Source: Bradyrhizobium diazoefficiens USDA 110 (GTDB taxonomy: Bacteria; Pseudomonadota; Alphaproteobacteria; Rhizobiales; Xanthobacteraceae). Taken from it: DNA of 64,000 nt. The position numbers and the translations under genes are program-made. Location of the stretch: NCBI RefSeq assembly GCF_000011365.1, contig NC_004463.1, positions 7,922,001-7,986,000 on the forward strand, given 5' to 3'. Below are positions 23,167 through 31,809 of the stretch, in pieces. The notes below the pieces were generated by a model. That model saw only the letters and a program-made list of their open reading frames with translations. It made no database searches and was not told the DNA's origin. Position 1 is the first letter of the stretch; each line of letters begins with the position of its first letter.

Positions 23167-23655
23167 TCAGCACGATCCGATCGACAGAATCTCGATCTCC
23201 TGCGTGCCCGCTCCCACGACGTCTCCCACCGCCTTCCCGATCAGCGACCTCGCGACCGGCGAGACGAACGAGATCGAGCCGGCCTTCGGATCGGCTTCGT
23301 CCTCGCCGACGATGCGATAGGTCTGTACGCGGCCATCAGGGCGGCTGAAGGTGACCGTGCTGCCGAAGGCGACGGTGTCGGTCGAGGCCGGGGTGGGAAT
23401 GACCTGCGCGGTGCGCAGCCGTTCCGTCAGATAGCGCGCGTCGCGCAGGGGGACCGCGGACTGCCGGCGCTTCTCGTTGACGTCGTCGATGGCTTGCGCG
23501 GCCTCATAGGCCTCGCGCGCCTCTTGAAGCTGCGTCTGCAAGGCCTGCAAGCCCGCTTCGGTCACGAGGTTCGGATGAGGCGAGATCGGCCGATCCGGCA
23601 ACAGCGTCTCGGACGCGGTTTCGGCGCTTTCTTCCTTGGTAAAGGCGACGCTCAA
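23167..23655 (-). CDS. GreA/GreB-family transcription elongation factor-like protein
   Basis: A 162-residue protein. The N-terminal coiled-coil (ALQTQLQEAREAYEAAQAIDD to LTERLRTAQVI) is shorter in its acidic tip than true GreA; the tip reads IDDVNEKRRQ. The C-terminal FKBP-like domain has VAFGSTVTFSRPDG, YRIVGEDEADPKAGSISFVSPVARSLIGKAVGD and IEILSI, typical of the family. It may bind the RNA-polymerase secondary channel; with an altered tip, transcript-cleavage activity is uncertain. It probably shares a promoter region with the DedA-like gene downstream. Confidence 0.88.
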   Translation of the reverse strand: MSVAFTKEESAETASETLLPDRPISPHPNLVTEAGLQALQTQLQEAREAYEAAQAIDDVNEKRRQSAVPLRDARYLTERLRTAQVIPTPASTDTVAFGSTVTFSRPDGRVQTYRIVGEDEADPKAGSISFVSPVARSLIGKAVGDVVGAGTQEIEILSIGSC

Positions 23656-23752
23656 TTCGTAAATCCTGTCGTACTGCTTTGGCTAACGGCGGTGCGTTCG
23701 CGCCGCAATCCCCGGGGATCGCGCGTCCGCACCTCACGGGCGATTGCCCGGA

Positions 23753-24238
23753 CTATATCTCAAGCTGGACGAAACGGCGCAGCTTGAAGACGAGGTCCGG
23801 CATGGCCTGGCGGAACCGCGTCGCGTTCTGGAACGTGGTCGAGAATGGCGCGAAGGTGATCATCGCGTTCCAATGCCGGTAGCCGTAGACCGTGACCGAG
23901 ACGCCGGACGCGGGAAAGTCGTCCAGCTTGCGCAGCTCGCCGAGCACGAGATCGGCAATCGCTTCCGCGGGCAGCAATCGCTTGCCATCCGGTGTCGTGG
24001 CGATTTTTGCGGGCGGTTCGGCCGGCTTGGCGCCCGCAGGCTCGGCATTGGACGCATTGTCGGGCTTGGCCGGTGCCGCTTCGGGGATAGACGCCTCGAC
24101 CGGCTCAAATCCATTCGTCGGCGCTGTCGGTGGACCCTCGGTGAGCGGCGGCGGTGCGACGACGTCTGCGCGCTTGTTGCCTCCCAGGATGCTGCTGATC
24201 ATGGCCACAAGGCCAGCATCCTTCACGTCGTCACTCAT
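23753..24238 (-). CDS. Unrecognised protein with Pro/Ala-rich N-terminal half
   Basis: A 161-residue protein. Residues ~25-85 are low-complexity and rich in proline, alanine and glutamate, so probably disordered. The C-terminal ~75 residues look folded (AEAIADLVLGELRKLDDFP, then VSVTVYGYRHWNAMITFAPF, then VFKLRRFVQLEI). No known domain is recognised. The absence of a signal peptide suggests a cytoplasmic place. It lies 97 bp from the Gre-like gene, on the same strand. Confidence 0.6.
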   Translation of the reverse strand: MSDDVKDAGLVAMISSILGGNKRADVVAPPPLTEGPPTAPTNGFEPVEASIPEAAPAKPDNASNAEPAGAKPAEPPAKIATTPDGKRLLPAEAIADLVLGELRKLDDFPASGVSVTVYGYRHWNAMITFAPFSTTFQNATRFRQAMPDLVFKLRRFVQLEI

Positions 24239-24383
24239 TACGTCCCCCGGCTTTGGCCTACTCTAGCACTGCTCCGGCAGATCGCCACAACGTATGTGTA
24301 GTCCGCCTCCCGCTCGCCAGGGCCGCCTCCGTGTTGCCCCGGCGGCGCGCGCGTCCAATTACGCCGCGCCGCCGTGCGATCCA

Positions 24384-24722
24384 TCACTGCTTCTCGAACG
24401 GAATATATTGCTGGTACTGCCTGGGCACCGAGCTGCGATAGCGCGCGGGCACCGTGCCGGTGTCGATCGAATGATTGATCTCCTGCTGCCGCGTCATCTT
24501 CTTCTTCGCCGGCTTCTTCGATGCGCTCTTCTTGGAGTCGGACGGCTGGCCTGGCGTGTCGGTGGTCGCGCTCGGCGTTGTCGTCGACGCGGCCGGGGCG
24601 GCGGTCGTCGCCGCAGGCGCCGGGGTCCCGCCGGCGGCTGGAGCGCTCTGCGCCAGCGCGAGCGGCGTTTGCATGAGAAGCGCCAGCGCTGCTGTCGCAG
24701 CCAGCAAATATGACCTTTGCAT
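24384..24722 (-). CDS. Small secreted Ala/Thr/Pro-rich protein
   Basis: 112 residues from ATG 24722, with GGAGG as ribosome site. The signal peptide is MQRSYLLAATAALALLMQTP, cleaved after ALA. A 50-residue low-complexity Ala/Thr/Pro linker follows, then a lysine-rich stretch (KKSASKKPAKKKM). The folded end QEINHSIDTGTVPARYRSSV is of a kind common in small periplasmic proteins of rhizobia. No function is known. Confidence 0.65.
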   Translation of the reverse strand: MQRSYLLAATAALALLMQTPLALAQSAPAAGGTPAPAATTAAPAASTTTPSATTDTPGQPSDSKKSASKKPAKKKMTRQQEINHSIDTGTVPARYRSSVPRQYQQYIPFEKQ

Positions 24723-24990
24723 CAGAACCTCCAAAATAACTGACCCGAATGAGGCAAAGCGTAGGCCTTCGGGAGCAACGTGGGCACATTCGCCGAGGGT
24801 AGGCCGGAACCCGGCCGCGAACTGTGGCCGAGATCACATTACTCGCCGCGGCTTGCCTCATCATAGACGCACGTCGAACGCAGCGCCCACTGCGGACACC
24901 AAGACAAGCACGACAAAGTGTCGGGCAAGTCCCGGAACACGCGGTTCGAGCTGGTGTTCCACATCCAACCGTTCCCAAAGGGAGACTGAA

Positions 24991-25224
24991 ATGCGTCGCA
25001 CCATCCTCACTCTCGCATCGTTCGTGGCCTTGATTGCCGCGACATTCCCGGCGGCCCAGGCCCACGCCACCAACGACAGATATTGCCTGCAAGGCCGCAT
25101 CTGGGGCTATCCCGGCAACTGCCAGTTCGCGACCTATCAGCAGTGCCAGGCCACCGCCTCCGGCACGTCGGCCTATTGCGGCGTCAACCCGCGCTACGCG
25201 TTCTCGCAGCAGCGCTATTACTGA
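24991..25224 (+). CDS. DUF3551 family small secreted protein
   Basis: A 77-residue protein. The signal peptide MRRTILTLASFVALIAATFP, ending in AQA, is followed by a short cysteine-containing mature part: DRYCLQGRIWGYPGNCQFAT, then YQQCQATASG and CGVNPRYAF. The pattern of spaced cysteines and the YPGNCxF motif fit DUF3551, a family abundant in Bradyrhizobium. GGGAGACTGAA precedes the ATG as ribosome site. Function unknown; probably periplasmic. Confidence 0.85.
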   Translation: MRRTILTLASFVALIAATFPAAQAHATNDRYCLQGRIWGYPGNCQFATYQQCQATASGTSAYCGVNPRYAFSQQRYY

Positions 25225-25551
25225 CGAATTTGCGGCGTGCGCGCATGACGCGCGCGCGCCGCCACAGTTTTACGAAAAGACGGTCCGCTGCGCGCCGCCG
25301 GCGAACCGACGCTGCGCCAAGCCGCTTGCACCCGTCGATGACGAGAATGTTATCCGTCATCGCTTTGGGAAAAATTTGCAAAGCCCTGCCGCAGCTTGTC
25401 CGCAACGCTCCCTCCCCCCAAAAATCGTCGATGCCTGACAATTGTGATCTATCTCGCTTTCGGCGGGCGTGGTCTAGCCTAGCCTGCATATTCCAGCGCG
25501 AACAACTTCAGCTCGATTTGTTTCCATCGTGATTTTCCAGGGAGGTCATTC
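25225..25551. other. Intergenic stretch, no gene seen
   Basis: 327 bp with no supportable frame. It should contain the promoter of the haem-peroxidase gene. GGGAGG precedes its ATG at 25552. No promoter was assigned by eye. Confidence 0.5.
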
Positions 25552-27087
25552 ATGAGCAGCCGCCACAGCATTACTCCGCGCGGCCTGAACGCAACGCGTT
25601 CGTCGCTTTCGCAAGGCCGCTTCGGCCGCATGTTCCGCAAGCTCGCCCCGGCGAAATTCGGTCCCAACGACGCCGACAATGTCGCGAACCTTTCCGCGCT
25701 GGCCGACAAGATGGTCGCCGATTTCGATGGGCCGAAGGACGGACCGGACGCGGAGGAGAGCGGCATTCCCGCGCTCTACACCTATTTCGGCCAGTTCATC
25801 GACCACGACATCACGTTCGATCCCGTCAGTTCGCTGACCAAGCAGCAGGATCCCGACGGGCTCGTCGACTTCCGCACGCCGGCGCTCGATCTGGACAATC
25901 TCTACGGCCGCGGTCCGAACGACCAGCCCTACATGTACGACGGCATCAAGTTCCGCCTCGGCGAGAAGCTGACCGGCGCGGGCGTGCCCGATGCCAGCGA
26001 CCTGCCGCGCTTCAAGGGCCGCGCCCTGATCGGCGATCCCCGCAACGACGAGAACAGCATCGTCTCGCAGTTCCAGGCCCTGATGCTGCGCTTTCACAAC
26101 CGCATGGTCGACGACAATGACAGCCTGTCGTTCGAAGAGGTGCAGCAGCGCGTCCGCTTCCACTATCAGTACGTCGTGCTGAACGACTTCCTGCCGCGCA
26201 TCGTCAAGGCCGACGTGCTGGATGAACTGAAGACCGCGGGCCAATACGACCGCAGCAAGCTCGCCCACTATCACTGGAAGACCTATCCGTTCATGCCGGT
26301 CGAGTTCTCGGTTGCGGCCTACCGTCTCGGCCATTCCATGATCCGCCCCGGCTATCGCCTGAACGATGCGGGCAACATGCTGCTGCAGATCTTCCCCGAC
26401 CCCCACAATCCCGACACGAACGCGCTGACCGGTTTCCGCGCCATGGGCCCGGGACGCGCCATGGACTGGGGCCGCTTCATCGATCTCGACACGCGCCCTT
26501 ACGGCGTCGAGGACGACGACACCAACCCCGACAACAAGCGGCGGCTCCAGTTCGCCTATCGCATCGATGCCTCGCTGGTGGATCCGCTGCGCAAATTGCC
26601 GCCGGAAGTCGCGTCGAATCCGTCGTCGCTGGCGCTGCGCAATCTCGAGCGCGGCTGGCGGCTCGGCCTGCCCTCGGGCCAGGCGGTCGCCAGGGCGATG
26701 AACCTGACGCCGCTGACGGACGATCAGATCATCATCGGCAAGGCCGTGGACGAGCCTGGCGCAGGCGATCCACAAACCGGGATCGCAACCATCGCGAACG
26801 GCGTGTTCGCCGGCAATTGCCCGCTCTGGACCTACATCCTGGCCGAGGCGCGGCAGTCCCCAGCCGACGTCCCGATCCCCGTCACGGGCGGCCCCGGCAC
26901 CGTCAAGACGCCGCAGCTCGGCCCCGTCGGCGGTCGCATCGTCGCCGAGGTGTTCCTCGGCATGATGTTCGGCGACAATTCCTCCGTGCTGTCGCAGGAT
27001 CCGCAATGGACGCCGGTGACCGGCGCCAGTTTCGCGCTGAAGGACATCGTTGCCTACGCACTCGGCCAGGGCGATCCGCTGCACTGA
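25552..27087 (+). CDS. Animal-type haem peroxidase family protein
   Basis: A 511-residue peroxidase-cyclooxygenase superfamily protein. The distal histidine H85 is in YFGQFIDHDITFD, with the aspartate that bonds haem nearby. The LYGRGPNDQPYMYD and FHNRMVDD segments follow, and the proximal histidine H261 is in VAAYRLGHSMIRPGY. There is no signal peptide, so it is cytoplasmic or exported by an unknown route. Bacterial members are thought to oxidise halides, phenols or fatty acids; the substrate here is unknown. It is a monocistronic unit ending in a strong terminator. Confidence 0.92.
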   Translation: MSSRHSITPRGLNATRSSLSQGRFGRMFRKLAPAKFGPNDADNVANLSALADKMVADFDGPKDGPDAEESGIPALYTYFGQFIDHDITFDPVSSLTKQQDPDGLVDFRTPALDLDNLYGRGPNDQPYMYDGIKFRLGEKLTGAGVPDASDLPRFKGRALIGDPRNDENSIVSQFQALMLRFHNRMVDDNDSLSFEEVQQRVRFHYQYVVLNDFLPRIVKADVLDELKTAGQYDRSKLAHYHWKTYPFMPVEFSVAAYRLGHSMIRPGYRLNDAGNMLLQIFPDPHNPDTNALTGFRAMGPGRAMDWGRFIDLDTRPYGVEDDDTNPDNKRRLQFAYRIDASLVDPLRKLPPEVASNPSSLALRNLERGWRLGLPSGQAVARAMNLTPLTDDQIIIGKAVDEPGAGDPQTGIATIANGVFAGNCPLWTYILAEARQSPADVPIPVTGGPGTVKTPQLGPVGGRIVAEVFLGMMFGDNSSVLSQDPQWTPVTGASFALKDIVAYALGQGDPLH

Positions 27088-27110
27088 GCCTACGCGGACG
27101 ATGACGCGAG

Positions 27111-27139
27111 GGCCGCCCGCATCACGCGAGCGGCCTTTT
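27111..27139 (+). terminator. Rho-independent terminator of the peroxidase gene
   Basis: GGCCGCCCGC-ATCAC-GCGAGCGGCC forms a nearly perfect stem followed by TTTTGTC. It lies 24 bp after the stop of the haem-peroxidase gene. Confidence 0.85.
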
Positions 27140-27185
27140 GTCATCGCACGCGACGGGGAGAAGTGACCGGGTTCCTAACGCGCAT

Positions 27186-27212
27186 CGAGAGCTGAAGATC
27201 AGTCAGCTCTCG
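27186..27212. repeat. Perfect 10-bp inverted repeat upstream of ZIP gene
   Basis: CGAGAGCTGA and TCAGCTCTCG are exact reverse complements around a 7-base loop. There is no T run, so it is not an obvious terminator. It could be an operator or RNA structure in the 346-bp region before the ZIP gene, in which nothing else is recognised. Confidence 0.5.
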
Positions 27213-27433
27213 GGCTCGCCCTCATGAACTCGTCGCGTCCGGTTTGCGCTCAGAAGGCGACATTGAGCCCGCCAGGCCATCGGTTCGGCCTTGGGCCAGG
27301 AGCGGACATCGGCACGCTCGACGGGACGGAGATACCAGGCGCGTTGGCCGGCTTCTGATTGATGACCAACTCGTATCCGCGCACTTGATCTTAGACAATG
27401 GTGCGAGCGGCGCCAGGCGTTACAGTTTTTAGG

Positions 27434-28168
27434 ATGGCTATGGCAACCGTTCTCGTCGCGGCGATTCTCACCGCGCTCGCCACTGGGCTTGGCGCACTGC
27501 CATTCCTGTTCGTGCGGCGCTTAAGCCCCTATTGGGTGTCGATCGCGAATGCGACCGCTGGCGGCCTGATGTTCGCAGCTACCCACAGCTTGGTCGCAGA
27601 GGGCGTCTTGCTCAGCCCAGCGCGGCTGGTGGCTGGCATGCTGCTCGGGCTCGGCGGCATCCTGGCGGGAAGGACGTTAGTCGGCAAACGGCAGCATGCC
27701 GCTATCGCCGACCTCTCGGAGCTCGACGCACGCAAAGCGCTGCTGTTCATCGGTGTCATGACGGCGCATTCCTTTGCTGAGGGCGTCGGCGTCGGCGTCT
27801 CATTCGGCGGCTCGGACGAGCTTGCGATCTTCATCACCGCCGCCATCGCCGTGCACAACATCCCGGAGGGACTCGCAATCAGTCTCATGCTCGTGCCCCG
27901 CGGCATGCCGGTTTGGCAGGCTGCGCTGTGGAGCATCTTCACCAGCCTGCCGCAGCCGTTGATGGCGGTGCCGTCCTATTTGGCCGTAACCGCCTTCGCG
28001 CCGTTCCTGCCGATAGGCTTAGGCATCGCAGCAGGCGCGATGGTCTGGATGGTGTTCGCCGAACTGATTCCCGACGCCAACAAGGATGCGCCGGCAAGCG
28101 TGGTTGGCGTGACCGTGACATTGGCCTTTGCCGGGATGGTAGCCTTCCAGTATTTGCTGCTGAAGTAG
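27434..28168 (+). CDS. ZIP-family divalent metal transporter
   Basis: A 244-residue inner-membrane protein with about eight hydrophobic segments. The metal site motifs are HSFAEGVGVG (H112, E116) in TM4 and HNIPEG (H141, P144, E145) in TM5, both diagnostic of ZIP transporters. It should import Zn(II), Fe(II) or Mn(II). The intracellular loop is short, with one cluster around GKRQHAAIADLSELD. ATG at 27434 is used; the next ATG six bases later is also possible. AGG just before the start is a weak ribosome site. Confidence 0.92.
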   Translation: MAMATVLVAAILTALATGLGALPFLFVRRLSPYWVSIANATAGGLMFAATHSLVAEGVLLSPARLVAGMLLGLGGILAGRTLVGKRQHAAIADLSELDARKALLFIGVMTAHSFAEGVGVGVSFGGSDELAIFITAAIAVHNIPEGLAISLMLVPRGMPVWQAALWSIFTSLPQPLMAVPSYLAVTAFAPFLPIGLGIAAGAMVWMVFAELIPDANKDAPASVVGVTVTLAFAGMVAFQYLLLK

Positions 28169-28369
28169 GTGCTGTCTGGCGAGCGAGGGGCGCAGTCGCC
28201 GCGACGTCCAGAACCTAGCACTTTGTGGCTGCGCGGCGAAGGAGAACGGGCAAACAATTGGCAGCCGACGCTGCGGCCCAATGACCGCTTGGGGCCAGAA
28301 GCTGTCTTAAAAGCGACGACTTGAATTGCCTCATTGTCTTCAGTTGCAGACCGAAGATGGAGAACTAGG

Positions 28370-29230
28370 TTACTGGGCCTCGGCGATCTTCGGTCCGGAT
28401 GACAGCATCTGCGCGTTGGCTGCCGAAGGCCGGTTTGACGGCGATGCCGGGTCCGGCGATCGGGAAGCGGCGTCAGGCGGCGCTCCCTGGGATGGCCGAC
28501 GGGCAGCGGTTGCCGGAAGCACGATCACTTTCGCTCCGACTTTCACCCGCTCGTAAAGGTCCACGACGTCCTCGTTGGTCAGCCGGATACAGCCGGACGA
28601 AACCCGCTTCCCGATCGTATCGGGCTTGTTGGTGCCGTGAATTCGATACTCCGTCTCGCCCAGATACATCGCCCGGGCGCCGAGCGGGTTGCCGGGACCG
28701 CCGGCCATGAACCGCGGCAGATAAGGCTGACGCGAGACCATCTCCGCAGGCGGGTGCCAATCCGGCCATTCTGCTTTGCGAGCCACCGTCTGCTCACCGG
28801 ACCATGCGAAACCTTCGCGGCCAACACCGATGCCGTAGCGCATCGCCTGCCTGTCGTTCAGAACGAAATAGAGGAATGTGTTTTGGGTATCGATGATCAC
28901 AGTGCCCGGTGTCTGGTGGCTGGCGTAGTCAACCACCTGCCGGACAAGTGCGCCGGGACCGTCAGCGGCTTTTGGCGGTTCGACCAGCGGCGCCGGGGCC
29001 GGAATCGGAGCCGGAGCTGGCGCCGATGCATGAACCGGAGTTGCCACGTAAACCGGGGATGACGATGCCATGGCTTGGGGTGCGGACGGCTTCCCTATCG
29101 GTTGCACGCTCGCCGGGCGAGACAGCAAACCGTACCCCAACGCGGCGACGGCCACGACGCCAACTGCAACTCTCGCGGCCATCGGTAGTGCGAACGTCTT
29201 CGCCTTTCCACGTTTGGCCCGCTTGCTCAT
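28370..29230 (-). CDS. L,D-transpeptidase (YkuD family), membrane-anchored
   Basis: A 286-residue protein. A basic N-terminus and one membrane segment (VAVGVVAVAALGYGLL, ~21-36) are followed by a Pro/Ala-rich linker (~40-85). The catalytic YkuD domain has H198 in YRIHGTNKPDTIGKRVSSGC and nucleophile C214 in SSGCIRLTNEDV. It makes 3-3 peptidoglycan cross-links or attaches proteins to peptidoglycan in the periplasm. ATG at 29230 has a GGGGAAAGA ribosome site; the longer frame upstream has none. It resembles the protein at 31810-32388 in the catalytic domain. Confidence 0.93.
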   Translation of the reverse strand: MSKRAKRGKAKTFALPMAARVAVGVVAVAALGYGLLSRPASVQPIGKPSAPQAMASSSPVYVATPVHASAPAPAPIPAPAPLVEPPKAADGPGALVRQVVDYASHQTPGTVIIDTQNTFLYFVLNDRQAMRYGIGVGREGFAWSGEQTVARKAEWPDWHPPAEMVSRQPYLPRFMAGGPGNPLGARAMYLGETEYRIHGTNKPDTIGKRVSSGCIRLTNEDVVDLYERVKVGAKVIVLPATAARRPSQGAPPDAASRSPDPASPSNRPSAANAQMLSSGPKIAEAQ

Positions 29231-29421
29231 GTCTTTCCCCAGGTCATCATGCCCAAGAGAGGTACCCGGCAACATTTAAGAAACTTCGAAGCGATCCCGC
29301 TCAGACTGGAACCCGTTGACGGTGGTTAACGCCGGACTCTTGTGACGCGAAGCGGACACGCTCCGCTGTTTCGTTAACGACGGCTTCGGGTCACAAGCCG
29401 TCGCTGCTGGCCAAGCGGACC

Positions 29422-29940
29422 CTAGCGCGAAGCCCCGAGGCCGAGCTCCGCGAGGCGCGTCGCGAACCAGCGCGACAGCGGCTCATCGACGAGGCCGCCG
29501 ACATAGACCTCCGACATCGTCACATGGTGCTTGTCCAGCACCAGCAGCACGCCGATCCAGCAGGCGAACCAGACATGCGGATCGGTCAGCGCCCGCAGCT
29601 TGTGCTGGTCGTGCGTCACCGACGTGTGATTACTCGCCTTGCGGATCTCGACGCTAAGCAAATTGTTCGGGATCTCGCGCTGATGCACGACGACATCGGG
29701 ATAGATCGACTTGTCCAGATGGTCGTCGGTCGAGACGATGGTGCCGTGCGGCAGATGCAGCGTGCGTTCGCCGAGCCGGTCGTAGTTGCAATCGACTGAC
29801 CAGCCGGCGAACTGCTTCTCCAGATGCACGGCGAAGCGATGCGTGATCGCGCGCTCGCCGATGTCCTTTTCGAACAGGAATCCTTCGTGGGCGTAGAAGT
29901 CCCGGAGCGCCGCGATCACCTTGTTCAGCTCGGTCTGCAT
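29422..29940 (-). CDS. PD-(D/E)XK nuclease-like protein of unknown role
   Basis: A 172-residue single-domain protein. The order of motifs fits the restriction-endonuclease fold: E29-R-A-I-T-H34 in the first helix, then VDCNYDRLGERT, then YPD82VVVHQR, then LLSVE98IRKAS. The last strand reads E-x-R-K, so arginine stands where the catalytic lysine usually is, with lysine one place later. The C-terminal helices include HKLRALTD. It stands alone, with no methylase or partner gene. It could be a solitary nuclease or a binding-only relative. Confidence 0.6.
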   Translation of the reverse strand: MQTELNKVIAALRDFYAHEGFLFEKDIGERAITHRFAVHLEKQFAGWSVDCNYDRLGERTLHLPHGTIVSTDDHLDKSIYPDVVVHQREIPNNLLSVEIRKASNHTSVTHDQHKLRALTDPHVWFACWIGVLLVLDKHHVTMSEVYVGGLVDEPLSRWFATRLAELGLGASR

Positions 29941-29977
29941 CGTGCCCCCCGGCCCTCGGCGCTCCGTATGATACGCC

Positions 29978-31525
29978 CTACATCTGGACTTCGATCAGCC
30001 GCGGCCCGGGCTCGGCGACGGCTTCGGCCAGTGCCTTGTTGAACTCGTCCGCGTTGGTGACGGCGCGGCCGGGCACGCCCATGCCCTTGGCCAGCGCCAC
30101 GAAATCCAGCGTCGGACGGTCGAGCCGCAGCATGTCGTTGGCACGCTGGCCGGGCTCGCCGGCGCCGACATTGTCGAACTCGCCGCGCAGGATCTGGTAG
30201 ATGCGGTTGGCGAACACGATGGTGACGATGTTGAGGTTCTCGCGCGCCTGGGTCCACAGCGACTGGATCGTATACATCGCGCTGCCGTCGCCGACCATGG
30301 TGATCACCTTGCGGTCCGGGCAGGCGATCGCGGCGCCGATCGAGAGCGGTGTGGAGAAGCCGATCGAGCCGCCCATGTTCTGCAGCCAGTCGTGCGGCGC
30401 GGCGGCGGCTGTCGGCGGGAAGAAGGCGCGGCCGGTGGTCAGCGACTCATCGACCAGGATCGCGTTCTCGGGGATCGCATAGGCGATCGATTGCGCGATC
30501 GACGCGTGGGTCAGCGCGCCGGTCGGCTTGACCAGCTCCTGCACTGCCTGCGGCTTGACGTCCTTGGCACTGGCCTTCACCGCGCCGGCGAGCGCTTCCA
30601 GCGCCGCGACCGAATTCTCGCCCCAGGAGGTCATGCGATGGACGTCGCAGCCTTCGGGCCTCAGCACGCTCGGCTTGTTCGGATAGGCGAAGAACGCCAC
30701 GGGATCGTCGGACTCGACCAGCACGATATGGCGGAACTTCGCCAGCATCGGCAGCGCGTTCTCGATCACGTAGTGGATGCGATCAATCGAGAAGCGGCCG
30801 CGGCCGCGCGCCATCTTGGGACGGAAGGTCGGGCCCATCACGGTGCAGCCGGTCTTGGCCGCGATGCGCTCGGCCAGCGCGAGGCCCTGCTCGCTCAGCG
30901 CGCTGCCGGTCATCAGCAGCAGCGTGCCCTCGCCGTCGCCGTGCAGGATTTTTGCGGCCTGCTCGACCGCCTGCGGCGAATAGCTCGCGCGCTGCTGCTC
31001 GGCCGGGACCTCGGCGATGCCGTCGGCCTCGTTCCAGGCGGTGTCGGCGGGCAGGATCAGGGTCGCGATCTGCGGCGGCGCGCTTTTGGCGGCGGCAATC
31101 GCCGCGGCGCCGTCAGCGGCAACCGATTTGGAATCCGGCGAGGTGCGGACCCAGGACGACATCGGCCGGGCGAGGCCCTCGATGTCGGAGGTCAGCGGCG
31201 CGTTGTAGCCGATATGGTAGACCGCGTGCTGGCCGACGATGTTGACGATGCCGGAATTCGCCTTCTTGGCGTTGTGCAGATTGGCAAGGCCGTTGGCAAG
31301 GCCCGGGCCGAGATGCAGCAGGGTCGAGGCCGGCGTGCCCTTCATGCGGAAATAGCCGTCGGCAGCGCCCGTCACCACGCCTTCGAACAGGCCGAGCACG
31401 CAGCGCATGCCCGGCACGCGATCCAGCGCTGCGACAAAATGCATCTCGGAGGTGCCCGGGTTGGTGAAGCAGACGTCGACCCCACCCTTGACCATCGTCC
31501 GCACCAGGCTTTCCGCACCGTTCAT
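29978..31525 (-). CDS. Acetolactate-synthase-like thiamine-diphosphate enzyme
   Basis: A 515-residue ThDP-dependent enzyme with the three acetolactate-synthase domains. The N-terminal Pyr domain has E48 in VLGLFEGVVTGAADGY, which activates ThDP. A central domain follows. The C-terminal PP domain has MVGDGSAMYTIQSLWTQA and, further on, IVFANRIYQILRGEF. There is no small subunit gene nearby, so it is probably not the biosynthetic IlvB; it resembles stand-alone ALS-like decarboxylases or carboligases. ATG at 31525 has GGGAG upstream; earlier in-frame starts precede non-conserved residues. Confidence 0.9.
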   Translation of the reverse strand: MNGAESLVRTMVKGGVDVCFTNPGTSEMHFVAALDRVPGMRCVLGLFEGVVTGAADGYFRMKGTPASTLLHLGPGLANGLANLHNAKKANSGIVNIVGQHAVYHIGYNAPLTSDIEGLARPMSSWVRTSPDSKSVAADGAAAIAAAKSAPPQIATLILPADTAWNEADGIAEVPAEQQRASYSPQAVEQAAKILHGDGEGTLLLMTGSALSEQGLALAERIAAKTGCTVMGPTFRPKMARGRGRFSIDRIHYVIENALPMLAKFRHIVLVESDDPVAFFAYPNKPSVLRPEGCDVHRMTSWGENSVAALEALAGAVKASAKDVKPQAVQELVKPTGALTHASIAQSIAYAIPENAILVDESLTTGRAFFPPTAAAAPHDWLQNMGGSIGFSTPLSIGAAIACPDRKVITMVGDGSAMYTIQSLWTQARENLNIVTIVFANRIYQILRGEFDNVGAGEPGQRANDMLRLDRPTLDFVALAKGMGVPGRAVTNADEFNKALAEAVAEPGPRLIEVQM

Positions 31526-31809
31526 TCTTTTTGCTCCCACAACCGGCGATTTCGAGTGATCCATCTGACCAATCATTGTTCGCGGCATCCGTCAAAGCAA
31601 TAGGGGGCATCGCGGCCCTGCCCCGCGCCGCGACGCGCTGGTTTGGCTAACGCTTTTTGGCAAACTGGCCCGGTTGCCGATTTGGTAACGCCATTCGTTA
31701 ATGGTTGGCTTGTTCGGAAAGGACTTGCCTCACGGGGCCGTGGCTTGCGAAATGCCGGCAAATATGGCCTGTGGCCTTCGTTGAATCGATTTTTTTGCTG
31801 GGGGAAACA

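Noticed and set aside
24238..25092. 284-codon minus-strand frame
   Set aside because: It overlaps a DUF3551 gene and the small secreted protein gene, is rich in Arg/Gly/Ala without motifs, and is a shadow.
25546..27144. 532-codon frame antisense to the peroxidase
   Set aside because: It exactly mirrors the haem-peroxidase coding region, whose motifs are unmistakable; no ribosome site or domain.
30392..31603. 403-codon plus-strand frame
   Set aside because: Antisense to the ThDP enzyme and lacking any recognisable domain.
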